A stretch of DNA of 64,000 bases from Streptomyces sp. SID13031 (GCF_010548305.1 NZ_JAAGLV010000008.1:248001-312000); one strand, 5' to 3'; positions 27,401 to 36,346 are shown, counted from the first letter of the stretch. Notes: generated from the sequence alone by a model not told the origin. A program made the numbers and translations.

Positions 27401-30306
27401 TGCAGGTCGTCCGGTAGTGAGGCCGGTACCACCTGCGCTACTGCGATGGGGACTACCTGGACGGTCGGCACCACCTCGGCGGGCGGCACCACCAGGGGGA
27501 TCGGCTCGGTGCCGGGTAGCAGACCGCAGGGGTTCGACAACAGCACCGGTGCGCGGCCGCGGGTGATCGGCCGGGTGCTACGAAACCGGTGCCAGCTTTC
27601 GAGGTGTGCCAATTGTCCGCCGGCTGCCAATGCGGCGGTGACCCGAGCCAGGCCGGTGGGGTCGCCGCCGACGTCCATACTCACTACCGGCGTGCCGATG
27701 TCGGCCACGGCCAACTGCCCGAGCATCCGCCCGGGTCCGCACTCGACTACCAGTTGGCAGTTCTCGGCGAGCTGTTGCACCGCCTCCCGGAACCTCACCG
27801 GAGCGACCAGTTGCCGGACGAGTTGGGTGCGCAACTCCTCAGGGTCGAGCTGAACAGGCCCGCCGGTGATGGTCGAGATCACGCCATGGGTCGCGGAGGT
27901 CAGCTCGGTCCGGGCGAGTTCCTCCCGGAACGGGGCGACGGCCGGTGTCATCGCGGCGGAGTGGAAACCGTGCGATACGGGCAGTCGCCGGGTCCCGACG
28001 CCGCGGCGCCGGGCGAGCTGGGCGAGCTCGGCGAGGAGCGGCACCGGACCGGCGACGGTCGTCTGGCTCGTCGAGTTGGTACCGGCCACGACCAGCTCCG
28101 GGCCTTTGCTCGCCGGCTCGCCGGTCGCCGGGATCGTGGACCAGGCGGGCTCGCCGGTGAGTGCCGTGATCAGCTCGGCGGTGGTCTCCTCGTCCGCGGC
28201 CACTGAGAGCATCGAGGTCCCGGCGATCCCGAACTCACTCATGATCCGGCCGCGGGCTTCGGCCAGGGACAGTCCGGCTGCTGGTTCGAGTGCGCCGGAC
28301 CAGATCAACGCGGTGATCTCGCCCAGGCTGTGGCCGACCGCGCGATGCGCCTCGATGCCGAGCGTGTCCAGCCAGGCCAGGCCGAGCAGCGAGGCTGCGA
28401 CGATGGACGGTTGCGCGAACCGGGTGTCCTCGCTGCCGGCCGGGCGGCCCGCAGCCAGTGCGGCTCCGGCCCGGGCCGCGGTCAGTAGATCGCCGCCATC
28501 CACCAGTTGCTCGAGGACAGTGCCTGGCTGGATCATCGGCGCTGCCTGGCCCGGGAACAGCAGTCCGACCCGGGCCGGCGTACCGCGGCCCACGAAGCAC
28601 TGCCGGCCGGCGAGCAGCTTGGGATCAGCGCCGGAATGCTGCTCTTCGGCCCGGTCGAGCAGAGTCGTGCCCTCGGCCAGGGCAGCGATCGCTTCGCGCC
28701 TGTTGCGGAACGTGCAGGTGAACCGATAGGGCAGGCGGAAGTCGGTGGTCCTGGCCAGCGTCACCGCGAGGTCCCGGGTCTCGGCGTCGGACAACACTTC
28801 GAGATCGTCGGCGAGCTCCCGCATCGCCTGCCGCAGCCCGGCCGAGGTCGTGGCCGCGAGTGCGACGATCTCGTCCGGCCCGGTCCGGGCGCTCAGCGGG
28901 ATGGCGGTGCGCCGCCGGGTCCGCTGCTGGTGATCGGTGAGGACGACATGGGTGTTGATCCCGCCGAAGCCCATCGCGGACACGCCTGCCACCAGCCGGT
29001 CCTGGGTCCAGGCGACCGGCTCCTTGAGCAGTTCCAGGGCCGGACTGTCGGCGATCAGTGCGTGCGGATGCCGGAAACCGGTTGCTGGGGGCAACGTTCG
29101 GTGATGCACGGCCAACGCCGCCTTGATCAGTCCCGCGACGCCGGCCGCCGCCTTGGTGTGGCCGATGTTGGCCTTGATACTGCCCACCGCCACGGGACGG
29201 GTCGCCGACTTGCGCAGTTCCCGGAAGGTGGCGAGCTCGATCGGATCGCCGACGCCGGTGCCGGTGCCGTGTCCTTCGAACATGCCGACCGTCTCCGGGC
29301 TCAGCCCGGCTTCGGTGTAGGCGCGGGTCGCGGCCATGACATGACCATGCTGCGCGGGCCGGGTCAGTCCGCCGGCCCCGTCGCTGGACATCCCGGCGCC
29401 CGCGATGACGGCGTACACGGGCAGGTCGTGCCGGAGCGCGTCGGCGGTCCGCATCAAGGCGACCAGGCCGCAGCCCTCACCCGGTAGGAAGCCGGTCGGA
29501 TCCGCGTCGTAGACCCGCATCTCGCCACGGCTGAGGGCACCCAGGCGCGCGAATCCGACCAGCTCGAAGGGATCGATACTCATGTCGACGCCACCGCTGA
29601 TCGCCAGATCGAGATCGCCGCGGAGCAACGCGTCCCGAGCGTTCATCACGGCCAGCAGGGACGACGAGCAGGCCGCGTCCACGGTGTAGCCGGTGCCGTG
29701 CAGGTCGAAGTGGTTGCAGATCCGGCCGGCGATCGTGTTCGCCATGGCGCCGGCCAGCGACTCGTCGCCAGGGGCCGGGAAGTACGAGCGGAACTGCGCT
29801 GCCGTTGCGGCGAGGAGTTCCTCGTCGACCGGCCGGCCCAGCGCCTGGGCGGAGGAACGCATCGTACGTTCGATGAACGGCCAGCGGAGCCGCAGGCCGT
29901 TCGCCCGGCTGGTCTCGCCGGTCAGCGAGTTGCCGAGGACGACTCCGGTGCGCTCGGGCCGGAACCAGGGCGCCGAGGCGGTGCCCAGGCCGTCCAGTAG
30001 CCGCGATGCGGTGTCCAGGGCCAGCCAATGGCTCATGTCGGCAGCCTCGTACAGGCCCTGCGGCACCCGGAACGCGGCCGGGTCGAAGGCCCAGCCCTCG
30101 ATCAGCGCCGCGGATTCGACGTAGGTCAGGTCAGGTGCGCCCGTACCGCGATCGAAGTACTCCGAGCGCGGCAGCCGGATATCCGGGATCGCCCGGAACG
30201 CCGTCCGCTGATGGAGCACCATGTCCCAGAGCTGGTCCGCGGTCAGTGCTTCGGGATAGGTAACGGCGATGCCCACCAGGGCAACCGTGTCTGTCGCGGT
30301 CGTCAC
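24490..30306 (-). CDS. Enediyne-type iterative polyketide synthase (PKSE): KS-AT-ACP-KR-DH-PPTase
   Basis: A 1,938-residue iterative type I PKS. The order is KS (Cys213 in DAACSSSL), AT (Ser660 in VGHSLGE), ACP (Ser1022 in DLHLNSLQVG), KR (GGVTGITAE; YCLAN), DH (DHRIDELAVLP, with Glu where Gly is usual) and a C-terminal phosphopantetheinyl transferase-like domain (GVDWLEV; WAAREAMVK). This order and the N-terminal motifs RTGVVLGNSLTGETSRAN and LRLRWP are diagnostic of the PKSE family. Such enzymes build a C15-16 polyene on their own ACP. The start is a GTG with only a weak site. Related PKSE enzymes also make non-enediyne polyenes, so the family alone does not prove an enediyne. Confidence 0.93.
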   Translation of the reverse strand: MTTATDTVALVGIAVTYPEALTADQLWDMVLHQRTAFRAIPDIRLPRSEYFDRGTGAPDLTYVESAALIEGWAFDPAAFRVPQGLYEAADMSHWLALDTASRLLDGLGTASAPWFRPERTGVVLGNSLTGETSRANGLRLRWPFIERTMRSSAQALGRPVDEELLAATAAQFRSYFPAPGDESLAGAMANTIAGRICNHFDLHGTGYTVDAACSSSLLAVMNARDALLRGDLDLAISGGVDMSIDPFELVGFARLGALSRGEMRVYDADPTGFLPGEGCGLVALMRTADALRHDLPVYAVIAGAGMSSDGAGGLTRPAQHGHVMAATRAYTEAGLSPETVGMFEGHGTGTGVGDPIELATFRELRKSATRPVAVGSIKANIGHTKAAAGVAGLIKAALAVHHRTLPPATGFRHPHALIADSPALELLKEPVAWTQDRLVAGVSAMGFGGINTHVVLTDHQQRTRRRTAIPLSARTGPDEIVALAATTSAGLRQAMRELADDLEVLSDAETRDLAVTLARTTDFRLPYRFTCTFRNRREAIAALAEGTTLLDRAEEQHSGADPKLLAGRQCFVGRGTPARVGLLFPGQAAPMIQPGTVLEQLVDGGDLLTAARAGAALAAGRPAGSEDTRFAQPSIVAASLLGLAWLDTLGIEAHRAVGHSLGEITALIWSGALEPAAGLSLAEARGRIMSEFGIAGTSMLSVAADEETTAELITALTGEPAWSTIPATGEPASKGPELVVAGTNSTSQTTVAGPVPLLAELAQLARRRGVGTRRLPVSHGFHSAAMTPAVAPFREELARTELTSATHGVISTITGGPVQLDPEELRTQLVRQLVAPVRFREAVQQLAENCQLVVECGPGRMLGQLAVADIGTPVVSMDVGGDPTGLARVTAALAAGGQLAHLESWHRFRSTRPITRGRAPVLLSNPCGLLPGTEPIPLVVPPAEVVPTVQVVPIAVAQVVPASLPDDLQSQPAEPATLPVSAELDDTPDDAVVLEVLTELTGLPADGLAPELSLSKDLHLNSLQVGQLLARAAGRLGRAMPMTPLALADATIAELSATLSGLPQAGAGDGDRLAGALGWTEPFEHRWQPVPSGTDGRQLRWHTVGAPEIELGGGDELGLLVVLDSDQRRQNELIVETLRRVVADGPYEEVVIAHHGDGAGLGRSLVVELDQPPRIVCVETDRPVTEWLAEVPSYGTFADLRLDRDGWSARTTHHLRTPDPLPVLPLLPGDVCLVTGGVTGITAECAAELAERTGARLLFVGRRPGDDEQVARALAGLTATGLDACYLSCDLTDPDALPGLWAAAAELGPVRGLVHGAGLNAPQPLSAVTTESLAGAASVKHVAFEALLSSCPDLGELRLVATFGSIIGRAGLAGQTDYCLANDRLRASTERYAEKAGDTVVRHLEWSVWSAVGMGVDLGALDSLARSGVAAIGPEDGRRLFIAALSGDGPVTQLLTGRLPAGPTVVMPAAETPPLRYAETIRSRTPGVEVVAESELSWDTDRAVADHRIDELAVLPTVASLEAVAQAAGIVAPDSDWRRFTDLRLHRPITVDDQTHRTLRVAVRASRSADDTVDAVIRADDDGFGTDCVTMTVHAGVSPHSSGDPEPPSESPAGVPLRHLYGPLYFHDGAFQCVTALHRVGAGQLEAELVGRGEKWFSRFLPGRLMLGDPGLLDASIHALQACYPGRRLLPVSAAAFAVHRPPGRGPLQVTAKERSDSDLPETDLCFDIVATGPDGPALEWTGLVLRSTGLLQGQHADRRLAGAHLARRIRELGWSSELDAVVTSADVPASDVLAGWTGGDWGHSPAGRLQSADGFAATSSCDGLRLTIWAPDRRVGVDWLEVAQVDPPALSPGDLDLAGRLSGELEEQVARFAVWAAREAMVKAGHPVDAELTAQLVQPTELVLSTPDTRVLVSLLHPQGGLLVAAAAVDIIAAVRR

Positions 30307-30607
30307 AGCTCACCGCCGGTCCATGGATCGTGCGCGTGGGTTTCGAACTCCGCATCCATCGGGAACCACCACTTCCGTCTAGTCACCACGTGCACCGGTG
30401 GTGTCTCACCGGAGGCTAGAGCGGGCGGCGGAGTCACTACATCCTCGAAATTGCCCTGGCCACAGCCCCGATCCGGTGACTGGAAGGCCGGGGCGCAATC
30501 GCGAAGGTGCGCCCGGCCGAGCGGCCCTGGAAACCTCTCTGTGGGGCCGCCGATTTAGGTCCTGTGGCCCATTTCAGCCAGCGGTGTAACTCACTTGGAG
30601 GCCTGTG
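30307..30607. promoter_or_regulatory. Divergent control region between PKSE and the diaminopropionate operon
   Basis: About 300 bp without a gene. It holds a dyad CACCAC (30384-30389) and GTGGTG (30398-30403) that may be an operator, a strong copy of the cluster box facing the plus-strand operon (30495-30510), and a weak one facing the PKSE (30439-30454, GCAATTTCGAGGATGT on the minus strand). A TTTAGGTCC element at about 30553 could be the -10 of the plus-strand promoter. Confidence 0.5.
30495..30510 (+). promoter_or_regulatory. 16-bp cluster box, copy 4 (before FAD-protein operon)
   Basis: The plus strand reads GCAATCGCGAAGGTGC, identical to copy 3 although on the opposite strand and 11 kb away. 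It ends 98 bp before the start at 30608 and points toward that gene. Confidence 0.65.
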
Positions 30608-32500
30608 ATGGGTGGGCACTACGCGCCGGGAAGTTCGGTCACTGTCGCGATCGTCGGGATGGGCGTTCGGGGGCTGAGCGTCCTGGAGCGCATCATCAGT
30701 CAGGCTGCCCTCGTCGATCCGTTGCTGAGGATCGACCTGCACCTGGTGGACGGCAACCCAGCCCAGCCGCGGCAGTACGACAGTCATCAGCCGGACTATC
30801 TGCTGCTCAACCACGCTTGCGCACAGGTATCGATGTTTCCTGCTGCCCAGTCCGTGACTCATGCGCCCGCCATGAGCGGGCCGAGCCTTTACGACTGGGT
30901 ACGAGAGCGCGGGCTGCGAGTCGCAAGCGATGGCTTCACGGTCGGAAACGACGGGCGTCAGGTCAGGCCCACCGACAACCTGCCGCGACGGGTCTTCGGC
31001 GACTACCTGCGGTGGTTTCTGGAGCACCTACGGACCAACGCTCCGGACAACGTACGCCTGATCGACCACGCGTCCGACGCCGTGGATCTGAAGCAGGACG
31101 GCGATACGGCGATCTTGTCTCTCGGCAACGGCGACCATGTCGAAGCGGACTATCTCTTCGTGACGGTCGGCCAGCGACCGCAGCCGGCACCCCGCGACCG
31201 CGACCGGTCATCGAGCCGGCTGATCGCAACGGCGTACCCGTTGCCTGGGCAGTTCGCGTCCATCCAACCGTCCGAGACCGTCGCGGTCGCGGGCCTGGGG
31301 CTGACGGCCGCCGACGCGATCTTCGCTCTGACGGTCGGCCGAGGCGGCAGCTTCGACCAGACGGTCTCGCCGGAGCGCTATCTGCCGAGCGGCCGCGAGC
31401 CGCGGATCATCGTGTTCTCCCGATCCGGTCTGCCGTACCGCGCACGGCCCACCCCCTCGCCCTGCGTCTCGTACGACGCCGTCGCCCTGACCCGGACGGC
31501 GATCGACCGGTTGCGGACCCGAACGCCGCGACTGGACTTCGACCGAGATGTCCTTCCGCTGCTCCTGCTCGAACTGCGAGTGGCGTATCAGCGGGCGAAG
31601 CTGCTGCAGGAAGCGGGCGAGCAAGCTGCCGAGGCTTTCCTTCTCAGTGCCCGCGGCGCTGCTGCCGAAGGGGTTCTGGACACCTTCGCCGAGCTGCCGG
31701 GGCCAGCCGAGTTCGACGCCGAGACGGTCTATCGGGGGACCGTGGCGACGAGCGCGGAGGTTGACGGACGGGCCTATCAGCGATCGCTCGAGTCGTGGCT
31801 GACCGCCGACCTCGCGGATGCGATGCGCGGATTCGAAGGGAGCCCGGTCAAGGCGGCGACCGAGATCTGTCGCGAGTTCCGCGACATCATCAGATACGCG
31901 ATCGAGTTCGGCGGCCTCACCGACGCCTCGCTCGACCGGTTCTACCGCCATCACCGGGAAGCGATCAACCGGCTCGTCATCGGGCCGGAGAAAGAGCGAT
32001 CCGGCAACCTTCTGACCTTGCTCCGATCAGGTCTGGTATCGATGCCCGTCGGGCCGAATCCCCTGGTGGACTGGGACGATGACACCGGCACCTGGACGCT
32101 GTCCTCCACCGCGCTGTCGGTCCCCCAGACGGTCAGCGCGGACTGGCTCTACCGGGGTTACACCGATCGGATCACCTCGGTGGAAGACGATCCGGCCGTC
32201 GTCGGCGCGATCGCCAGGCGAGGCATAGCGCGACGGTTCAAGCCGGCCAGCACCGTGGTGTCGTCCGTCGAGGTGGATGGCTGTGGTCATCCGATCGCGG
32301 AGAACGGCGAGTCCGCCGCCCGGATCTGGATCTTCGGGTTGCTCTGCGAGGGAGTGACGTTCTACAACGGCTATCTCACCTCACCCGAGCGGTTCGAACG
32401 CTCCCAGTCCGACGCCGATCGCGCGGTCCACGAGCTGATCGAAGAGGTCCGGCCCGACCGGCAGATCATCAGCGCGCTCGAGGGGGGTGCCCGGCGATGA
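30608..32500 (+). CDS. FAD/NAD(P)-binding protein (NAD_binding_9 type)
   Basis: A 630-residue protein. The N terminus has a Rossmann dinucleotide site (VAIVGMGVRGLSVLERI) of the FAD/NAD(P)-binding family PF13454, followed by QPDYLLLNHACAQVSMFP and a second nucleotide-binding stretch (VAVAGLGLTAADAIFAL). The ATG at 30608 has GGAGG 6 nt upstream. It leads the eight-gene operon that makes and loads diaminopropionate, and its stop overlaps the A-domain start (ATGA). Relatives occur beside SbnA/SbnB-type genes, but their reaction is not known to me. Amine oxidation or N-hydroxylation of the diamino acid is a guess that fits the setting. Confidence 0.75.
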   Translation: MGGHYAPGSSVTVAIVGMGVRGLSVLERIISQAALVDPLLRIDLHLVDGNPAQPRQYDSHQPDYLLLNHACAQVSMFPAAQSVTHAPAMSGPSLYDWVRERGLRVASDGFTVGNDGRQVRPTDNLPRRVFGDYLRWFLEHLRTNAPDNVRLIDHASDAVDLKQDGDTAILSLGNGDHVEADYLFVTVGQRPQPAPRDRDRSSSRLIATAYPLPGQFASIQPSETVAVAGLGLTAADAIFALTVGRGGSFDQTVSPERYLPSGREPRIIVFSRSGLPYRARPTPSPCVSYDAVALTRTAIDRLRTRTPRLDFDRDVLPLLLLELRVAYQRAKLLQEAGEQAAEAFLLSARGAAAEGVLDTFAELPGPAEFDAETVYRGTVATSAEVDGRAYQRSLESWLTADLADAMRGFEGSPVKAATEICREFRDIIRYAIEFGGLTDASLDRFYRHHREAINRLVIGPEKERSGNLLTLLRSGLVSMPVGPNPLVDWDDDTGTWTLSSTALSVPQTVSADWLYRGYTDRITSVEDDPAVVGAIARRGIARRFKPASTVVSSVEVDGCGHPIAENGESAARIWIFGLLCEGVTFYNGYLTSPERFERSQSDADRAVHELIEEVRPDRQIISALEGGARR

Positions 32501-34062
32501 TCATCGAGACCGGACTGTGGGGAGGGACGGCCCAGCCGCCCTGCGTGCTCAAGTCGTTCGAGCGCTCGGTCAAGCTCCGGCCGGCGGCGCTGGCCGTCAC
32601 CGACTCGGAGTACCGGTTGACCTACTACGAGCTCGCCGGCTGGATCGCCCAGATCACCGATCTCCTGCGGGAGAACGGCATCACCGCGGGTGACACAGTC
32701 GCGGTCACCGGGCCGCGCTGCGCGGCGCTGGTAGCCGCGGCCTGGGCGGTCGTCGGCGCGGGCGCCACGTACCTGCCGCTCGATGGCAATCTCCCGCGCA
32801 AGCGTCTGGCCTACATGCTGGCCGAGAGCGGAGCCAAGCTTCTCCTGCACGCAGGACCGGACCCGGAGACGCCCGCCCCGCGCCGGGCCAGGATCCCGGA
32901 GTGGACCGGATCGGACCTGCTGGCCGGGACCGGCCTGACCTTCTGCACCTGCGCATCTGATGACCCGGTTTACGTCGTCTACACGTCGGGGTCGACCGGG
33001 ATGCCTAAAGGGGTGGCCGTCCCGCACAGCTGCATCGACAACATGGCGTCGTGGCAGCAGCATCACTCGCTGCGCCAGAACCTGCGGACGGCGCAGTTCG
33101 CACCGCTGAACTTCGATATCTGGTTCCAGGAAATGCTCAGTACGCTGGGCGGCGGCGGGACGCTCGTCATCATGCCCGAGGAACTGCGCCAGGACCCGAT
33201 CGAGTTGCTGGACTGGCTCGCACGCGAGCGGATCGAGCGGCTGTTCGTGCCCTGTGTCGCGCTGCACATGCTGGCCACGGCGGCGACGGCGTTCGACTCG
33301 CTGGGGAACCTCGTCCTGCGCGAGATCAACACCGCGGGAGAGCAACTCGTCTGCACGCCGGCGATCAAGGACTTCTTCGACCGCTTGCCGCAGTGCAGTC
33401 TCAACAACCATTACGGCCAGAGCGAATCGCATACGGTGTCGGTGCACACGCTGACCGGGCGAAGCAGTTCATGGCCCGCCCTGGCGCCGATCGGCGTCCC
33501 GCTGCCGGGCTGCGAGATCCTGTTGGACGTAGCCGAGCCCGGTGACCCGGAGGTCGGTGAGCTGCTCGTGGCAGGGTCGCCCTTGTCGCTGGGATACCTG
33601 AACCAGCCGGAACTGAACGCGCAGCGCTACGTGCAGGTCGAGCCGACAGCGCACGGGCATACCAGGGCCTTTCGGACCGGTGACTTGGTGAAGGTCGAGA
33701 ACGGACTGATGTACTTTCTCGGCCGCACCGACCACGAGGTCAAGATCCGCGGGTTCCGGGTGAATCCACTGGAGGTCGAGGCCTGCCTGGGTAAGCAGCC
33801 AGGAGTGGTGGAGGCCATCTGCGTCCCGGTCGACCTCGGCCCCGGCTCCCGTCAGCTGCGAGCTGCGGTGACGATCCCGGCCGGCGTGGAGTTCGATCCG
33901 GCCGCAGCGCTCGCCGCGCTGCGCGAAGAGCTTCCGTCGTACTCCGTCCCGCCATCCGTCGCCGTGCTACCGGCGATGCCACGGACAGCCAGCGGCAAGG
34001 CCGATCGAGCCGCGGTCGCGCGATTGCTTGCCCCAGGCCACCGACCGGCAGTAGTGGGGTGA
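32497..34062 (+). CDS. Stand-alone NRPS adenylation protein (diamino acid operon)
   Basis: A 521-residue free A domain with A3 (YTSGSTGMPKG), A5 (NNHYGQSESH), A7 (FRTGDLV), A8 (KIRGFRVN) and A10 (ASGKADR). The code by hand alignment, D-I-Q-F-N-A-H-T-V-K, belongs to the branch with FQE after the A4 Asp and HYGQSESH at A5. I cannot assign a substrate from it, but the operon points to L-2,3-diaminopropionate. It overlaps both neighbours by 4 bp. Its carrier is most likely the PCP at 34839, with the operon's MbtH protein as cofactor. Confidence 0.88.
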   Translation: MIIETGLWGGTAQPPCVLKSFERSVKLRPAALAVTDSEYRLTYYELAGWIAQITDLLRENGITAGDTVAVTGPRCAALVAAAWAVVGAGATYLPLDGNLPRKRLAYMLAESGAKLLLHAGPDPETPAPRRARIPEWTGSDLLAGTGLTFCTCASDDPVYVVYTSGSTGMPKGVAVPHSCIDNMASWQQHHSLRQNLRTAQFAPLNFDIWFQEMLSTLGGGGTLVIMPEELRQDPIELLDWLARERIERLFVPCVALHMLATAATAFDSLGNLVLREINTAGEQLVCTPAIKDFFDRLPQCSLNNHYGQSESHTVSVHTLTGRSSSWPALAPIGVPLPGCEILLDVAEPGDPEVGELLVAGSPLSLGYLNQPELNAQRYVQVEPTAHGHTRAFRTGDLVKVENGLMYFLGRTDHEVKIRGFRVNPLEVEACLGKQPGVVEAICVPVDLGPGSRQLRAAVTIPAGVEFDPAAALAALREELPSYSVPPSVAVLPAMPRTASGKADRAAVARLLAPGHRPAVVG

Positions 34063-34835
34063 CCATGCTCCTCGTCCTCGACTATCCCGGCCGCCGGCCA
34101 GAGGCCCACGTCAGTGAGATGCGGCTCGACCAGTGCGGATTCGACTGCACGGAAGGACTTACGTCGCTGCTGCCGACCGCGCTGACGACCTCGGCGTACG
34201 CCGAGCAGCTCTACGCACAGCAACCGCTGGATCGCCCAGTCGCAGTGATCGCCTACTGCGCCACCGCGCCACTGGCTGTCGCGATGGCAAGACTTCACGC
34301 GGGCCTGGGCGATCCGCTGCCTCTCGTGTTGCTCGACCCTCAGCAGACTCCGCCGTCCGAGATCGTGCTCGAGTACCACGAGGTCGTACGACAGGTCGAA
34401 GGCAAGGCGCCGTTGACACAGCGGCCGCCACTGCTCGACATCGAGGGTCTGCTCGCCACTCCCGAGGTCCTGGTCGAGCGGATAGCAGAGGACCTGCGCC
34501 TACGGGCCAGGCTGGCTCTGGAGGCCTACGGGTTGGGTGGAGCCGACGCCAGCGGTCCGGTGGAGGGTGTGGTCGGCGTGTACGTCGAATGGCTCACCTT
34601 CCTGGTGGCGGCTCATTACGGCGAGCAGCCGTCTCCGCTGGGCCCGGTCCTGCAGGTGCTTTCGCGAGTGCATCCGGCCGACGCCGGCTGGTTGGGTGCC
34701 GCCGATCTGCAGACCGTACGGATCTCCTGCGATCGGCCGGAGCTGGCCATCAACGCCGACGCGCGGGCCGCAGTACTCGACTTCCTTCACCGGTTCGCGC
34801 TGCCGGCGTCGGCCGGCCTGGGACAAGGGGGATAG
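34059..34835 (+). CDS. Thioesterase-like alpha/beta-hydrolase with Cys at the nucleophile site
   Basis: A 258-residue protein placed where a type II thioesterase is expected. The nucleophile elbow, normally GxSxG, reads AYCATA, so a Cys would be the nucleophile. At the C-terminal place of the catalytic His the sequence is SCDRPELAIN, without His, so the triad looks incomplete. Cys-type NRPS thioesterases are known to form strained rings (sulfazecin, from diaminopropionate; obafluorin), but the missing His makes a non-catalytic role equally likely. The GTG start overlaps the A-domain stop by 4 bp. Confidence 0.6.
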   Translation: MTMLLVLDYPGRRPEAHVSEMRLDQCGFDCTEGLTSLLPTALTTSAYAEQLYAQQPLDRPVAVIAYCATAPLAVAMARLHAGLGDPLPLVLLDPQQTPPSEIVLEYHEVVRQVEGKAPLTQRPPLLDIEGLLATPEVLVERIAEDLRLRARLALEAYGLGGADASGPVEGVVGVYVEWLTFLVAAHYGEQPSPLGPVLQVLSRVHPADAGWLGAADLQTVRISCDRPELAINADARAAVLDFLHRFALPASAGLGQGG

Positions 34836-34838
34836 GAC

Positions 34839-35129
34839 ATGGAGCCCGACCTCGTCACCGAAACCGAACTCAGGTTGGCCGGCCTGTGGACCGAGCTGCT
34901 GGGCGTCGACAGCGTCGGCCGTGGTGACGACTTCTTCGACCGCGGTGGCGACTCGATGCTCGCCGTCAGGTTGGTGCTGTCGGCCCGCCGCGCCTGGAAC
35001 GTGGAGTTCCCCGTCCGGGTGCTCGTCGAGTCGCCGGTTCTCAAAGACCTGGCGGTCCGGATCGACACGCTGGTCGCCGGCCCCGGCAACGGGCAAGATG
35101 CCCGGTCCGCCGGTGCCACGCACGATTGA
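34839..35129 (+). CDS. Stand-alone peptidyl carrier protein
   Basis: A 96-residue carrier. The phosphopantetheine motif DDFFDRGGDSMLAVR holds the Ser. It starts 3 nt after the thioesterase-like gene and is followed by the MbtH gene. In this operon it is the likely platform on which diaminopropionate is loaded and modified before transfer to the rest of the assembly line. Confidence 0.88.
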   Translation: MEPDLVTETELRLAGLWTELLGVDSVGRGDDFFDRGGDSMLAVRLVLSARRAWNVEFPVRVLVESPVLKDLAVRIDTLVAGPGNGQDARSAGATHD

Positions 35130-35155
35130 GGCCAACGACGAAACGAGGAGTTCTC

Positions 35156-35365
35156 GTGTCCAATCCGTTCGAAGACGCCGACGCTCGTTATCGAGTTCTG
35201 GTGAATGACGAAGCCCAGTACTCCTTGTGGCCCACTGCTGTCGCGGTACCGGACGGCTGGACCGTCGTCCACGACGACGACACCCGCGCCGCCTGCCTCG
35301 AGTACGTCGAGGAGCACTGGACGGACATGCGTCCGGCCAGCCTGGTCCGCGCAGAGCACGGCTGA
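35156..35365 (+). CDS. MbtH-like protein
   Basis: A 69-residue MbtH-family protein. The GTG at 35156 follows GAGGAG by 5 nt. The family signature is complete: NPFED at the N terminus, SLWP, GWTVVHDDDTRAACLEYVEEHW and the final WTDMRP. MbtH proteins bind adenylation domains and are needed for their solubility or activity. This is the only MbtH gene in the window, so it probably serves all five intact A domains of the cluster, first the one three genes upstream. Confidence 0.95.
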   Translation: MSNPFEDADARYRVLVNDEAQYSLWPTAVAVPDGWTVVHDDDTRAACLEYVEEHWTDMRPASLVRAEHG

Positions 35366-35371
35366 GGTTCG

Positions 35372-36337
35372 ATGATCTTCGGCGCCGCGTCCGACATCGT
35401 CACCGACGACATCTTTCTGGACCTGGCCGGGTTCGTCCCCGGCGTCGAGCTGAACCTGAAGCTGGAGGGTTTGAACCCGGCCGGGTCGATCAAGTTGAAG
35501 ACCGCCGTCTCACTGATCGAAGACCTGGTCAGCAGGTTCGGGATCGGTCCCGGCGACCGGCTGATCGAATCGTCGTCCGGCAACCTCGGCATCGCGCTCG
35601 GCACCTTGTGTGCCAGCAGGGGAATCGGCCTCACGATCGTGGCCGATCCCAACACCAACACCGCCGCCCTGCGCACGATGCAGGCGCAAGGCACCACGGT
35701 CGTAGTGGTCACCGAGCGGGATGCCAACGGCGGTTTCCTGCAGACCCGGCTCGACTACATCCGGGCCGCGCTGTTGCGGGACCGGAAGCTGTTCTGGCCG
35801 AACCAGTACGCAAACAAGGCCAACAGTTCCGCCCACTACCGGCATACCGCCCAGAGCATCCTCAAAGAGCTTCCCGAGGTCGGCGCCGTGCTCATCGGGG
35901 TCAGTACCTCCGGCACGCTCATGGGTTGCCTGGAGTTCTTCCGCGAGCACCGCCCGGCCACCCGGATCATCGCCGTCGACTCCGAGGGCTCGATCCTGTT
36001 CACCGGTCAAGGTGCCCCGCGCCTCATCCCCGGGCTGGGCGCAAGCCTGCATCCCGAACTGCTGGTCGACGACGGCGACTACGAGCGGGTCGTCGTGCCT
36101 GAAGTAGAAGCGGTTTCGGCGTGCCATACGGTGGCGCGCCGCTACGGACTGCTGGTCGGCGGTTCCACCGGCACGGTGCTCGCCGCAGTACGCCGGCTGG
36201 CGCCCACGCTCCGCAACGGGGAGCCGGTGGTGGCCATCTCACCGGATACCGGAGAGCGGTATCTCGACACCATCTACTCGGAGGACTGGGTAGCTGATCA
36301 CTTTCCGGGCGTCGGCCTCGTGCCGGCTCAGTGGTGA
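35372..36337 (+). CDS. SbnA-like PLP synthase (N-(2-amino-2-carboxyethyl)-L-glutamate synthase)
   Basis: A 321-residue fold-type II PLP enzyme related to cysteine synthase. The PLP Lys lies in NPAGSIKLKTA, the Asn/Gly phosphate-binding loop in SSSGNLGIALG, and the C-terminal GGSTGTVLAAV motif closes the cofactor site. The lack of a typical cysteine-synthase loop and the pairing with an ornithine-cyclodeaminase-like gene 9 bp downstream identify the SbnA type, which joins O-phosphoserine and glutamate to give ACEGA on the way to L-2,3-diaminopropionate. Confidence 0.88.
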   Translation: MIFGAASDIVTDDIFLDLAGFVPGVELNLKLEGLNPAGSIKLKTAVSLIEDLVSRFGIGPGDRLIESSSGNLGIALGTLCASRGIGLTIVADPNTNTAALRTMQAQGTTVVVVTERDANGGFLQTRLDYIRAALLRDRKLFWPNQYANKANSSAHYRHTAQSILKELPEVGAVLIGVSTSGTLMGCLEFFREHRPATRIIAVDSEGSILFTGQGAPRLIPGLGASLHPELLVDDGDYERVVVPEVEAVSACHTVARRYGLLVGGSTGTVLAAVRRLAPTLRNGEPVVAISPDTGERYLDTIYSEDWVADHFPGVGLVPAQW

Positions 36338-36346
36338 GGAGTCCGA

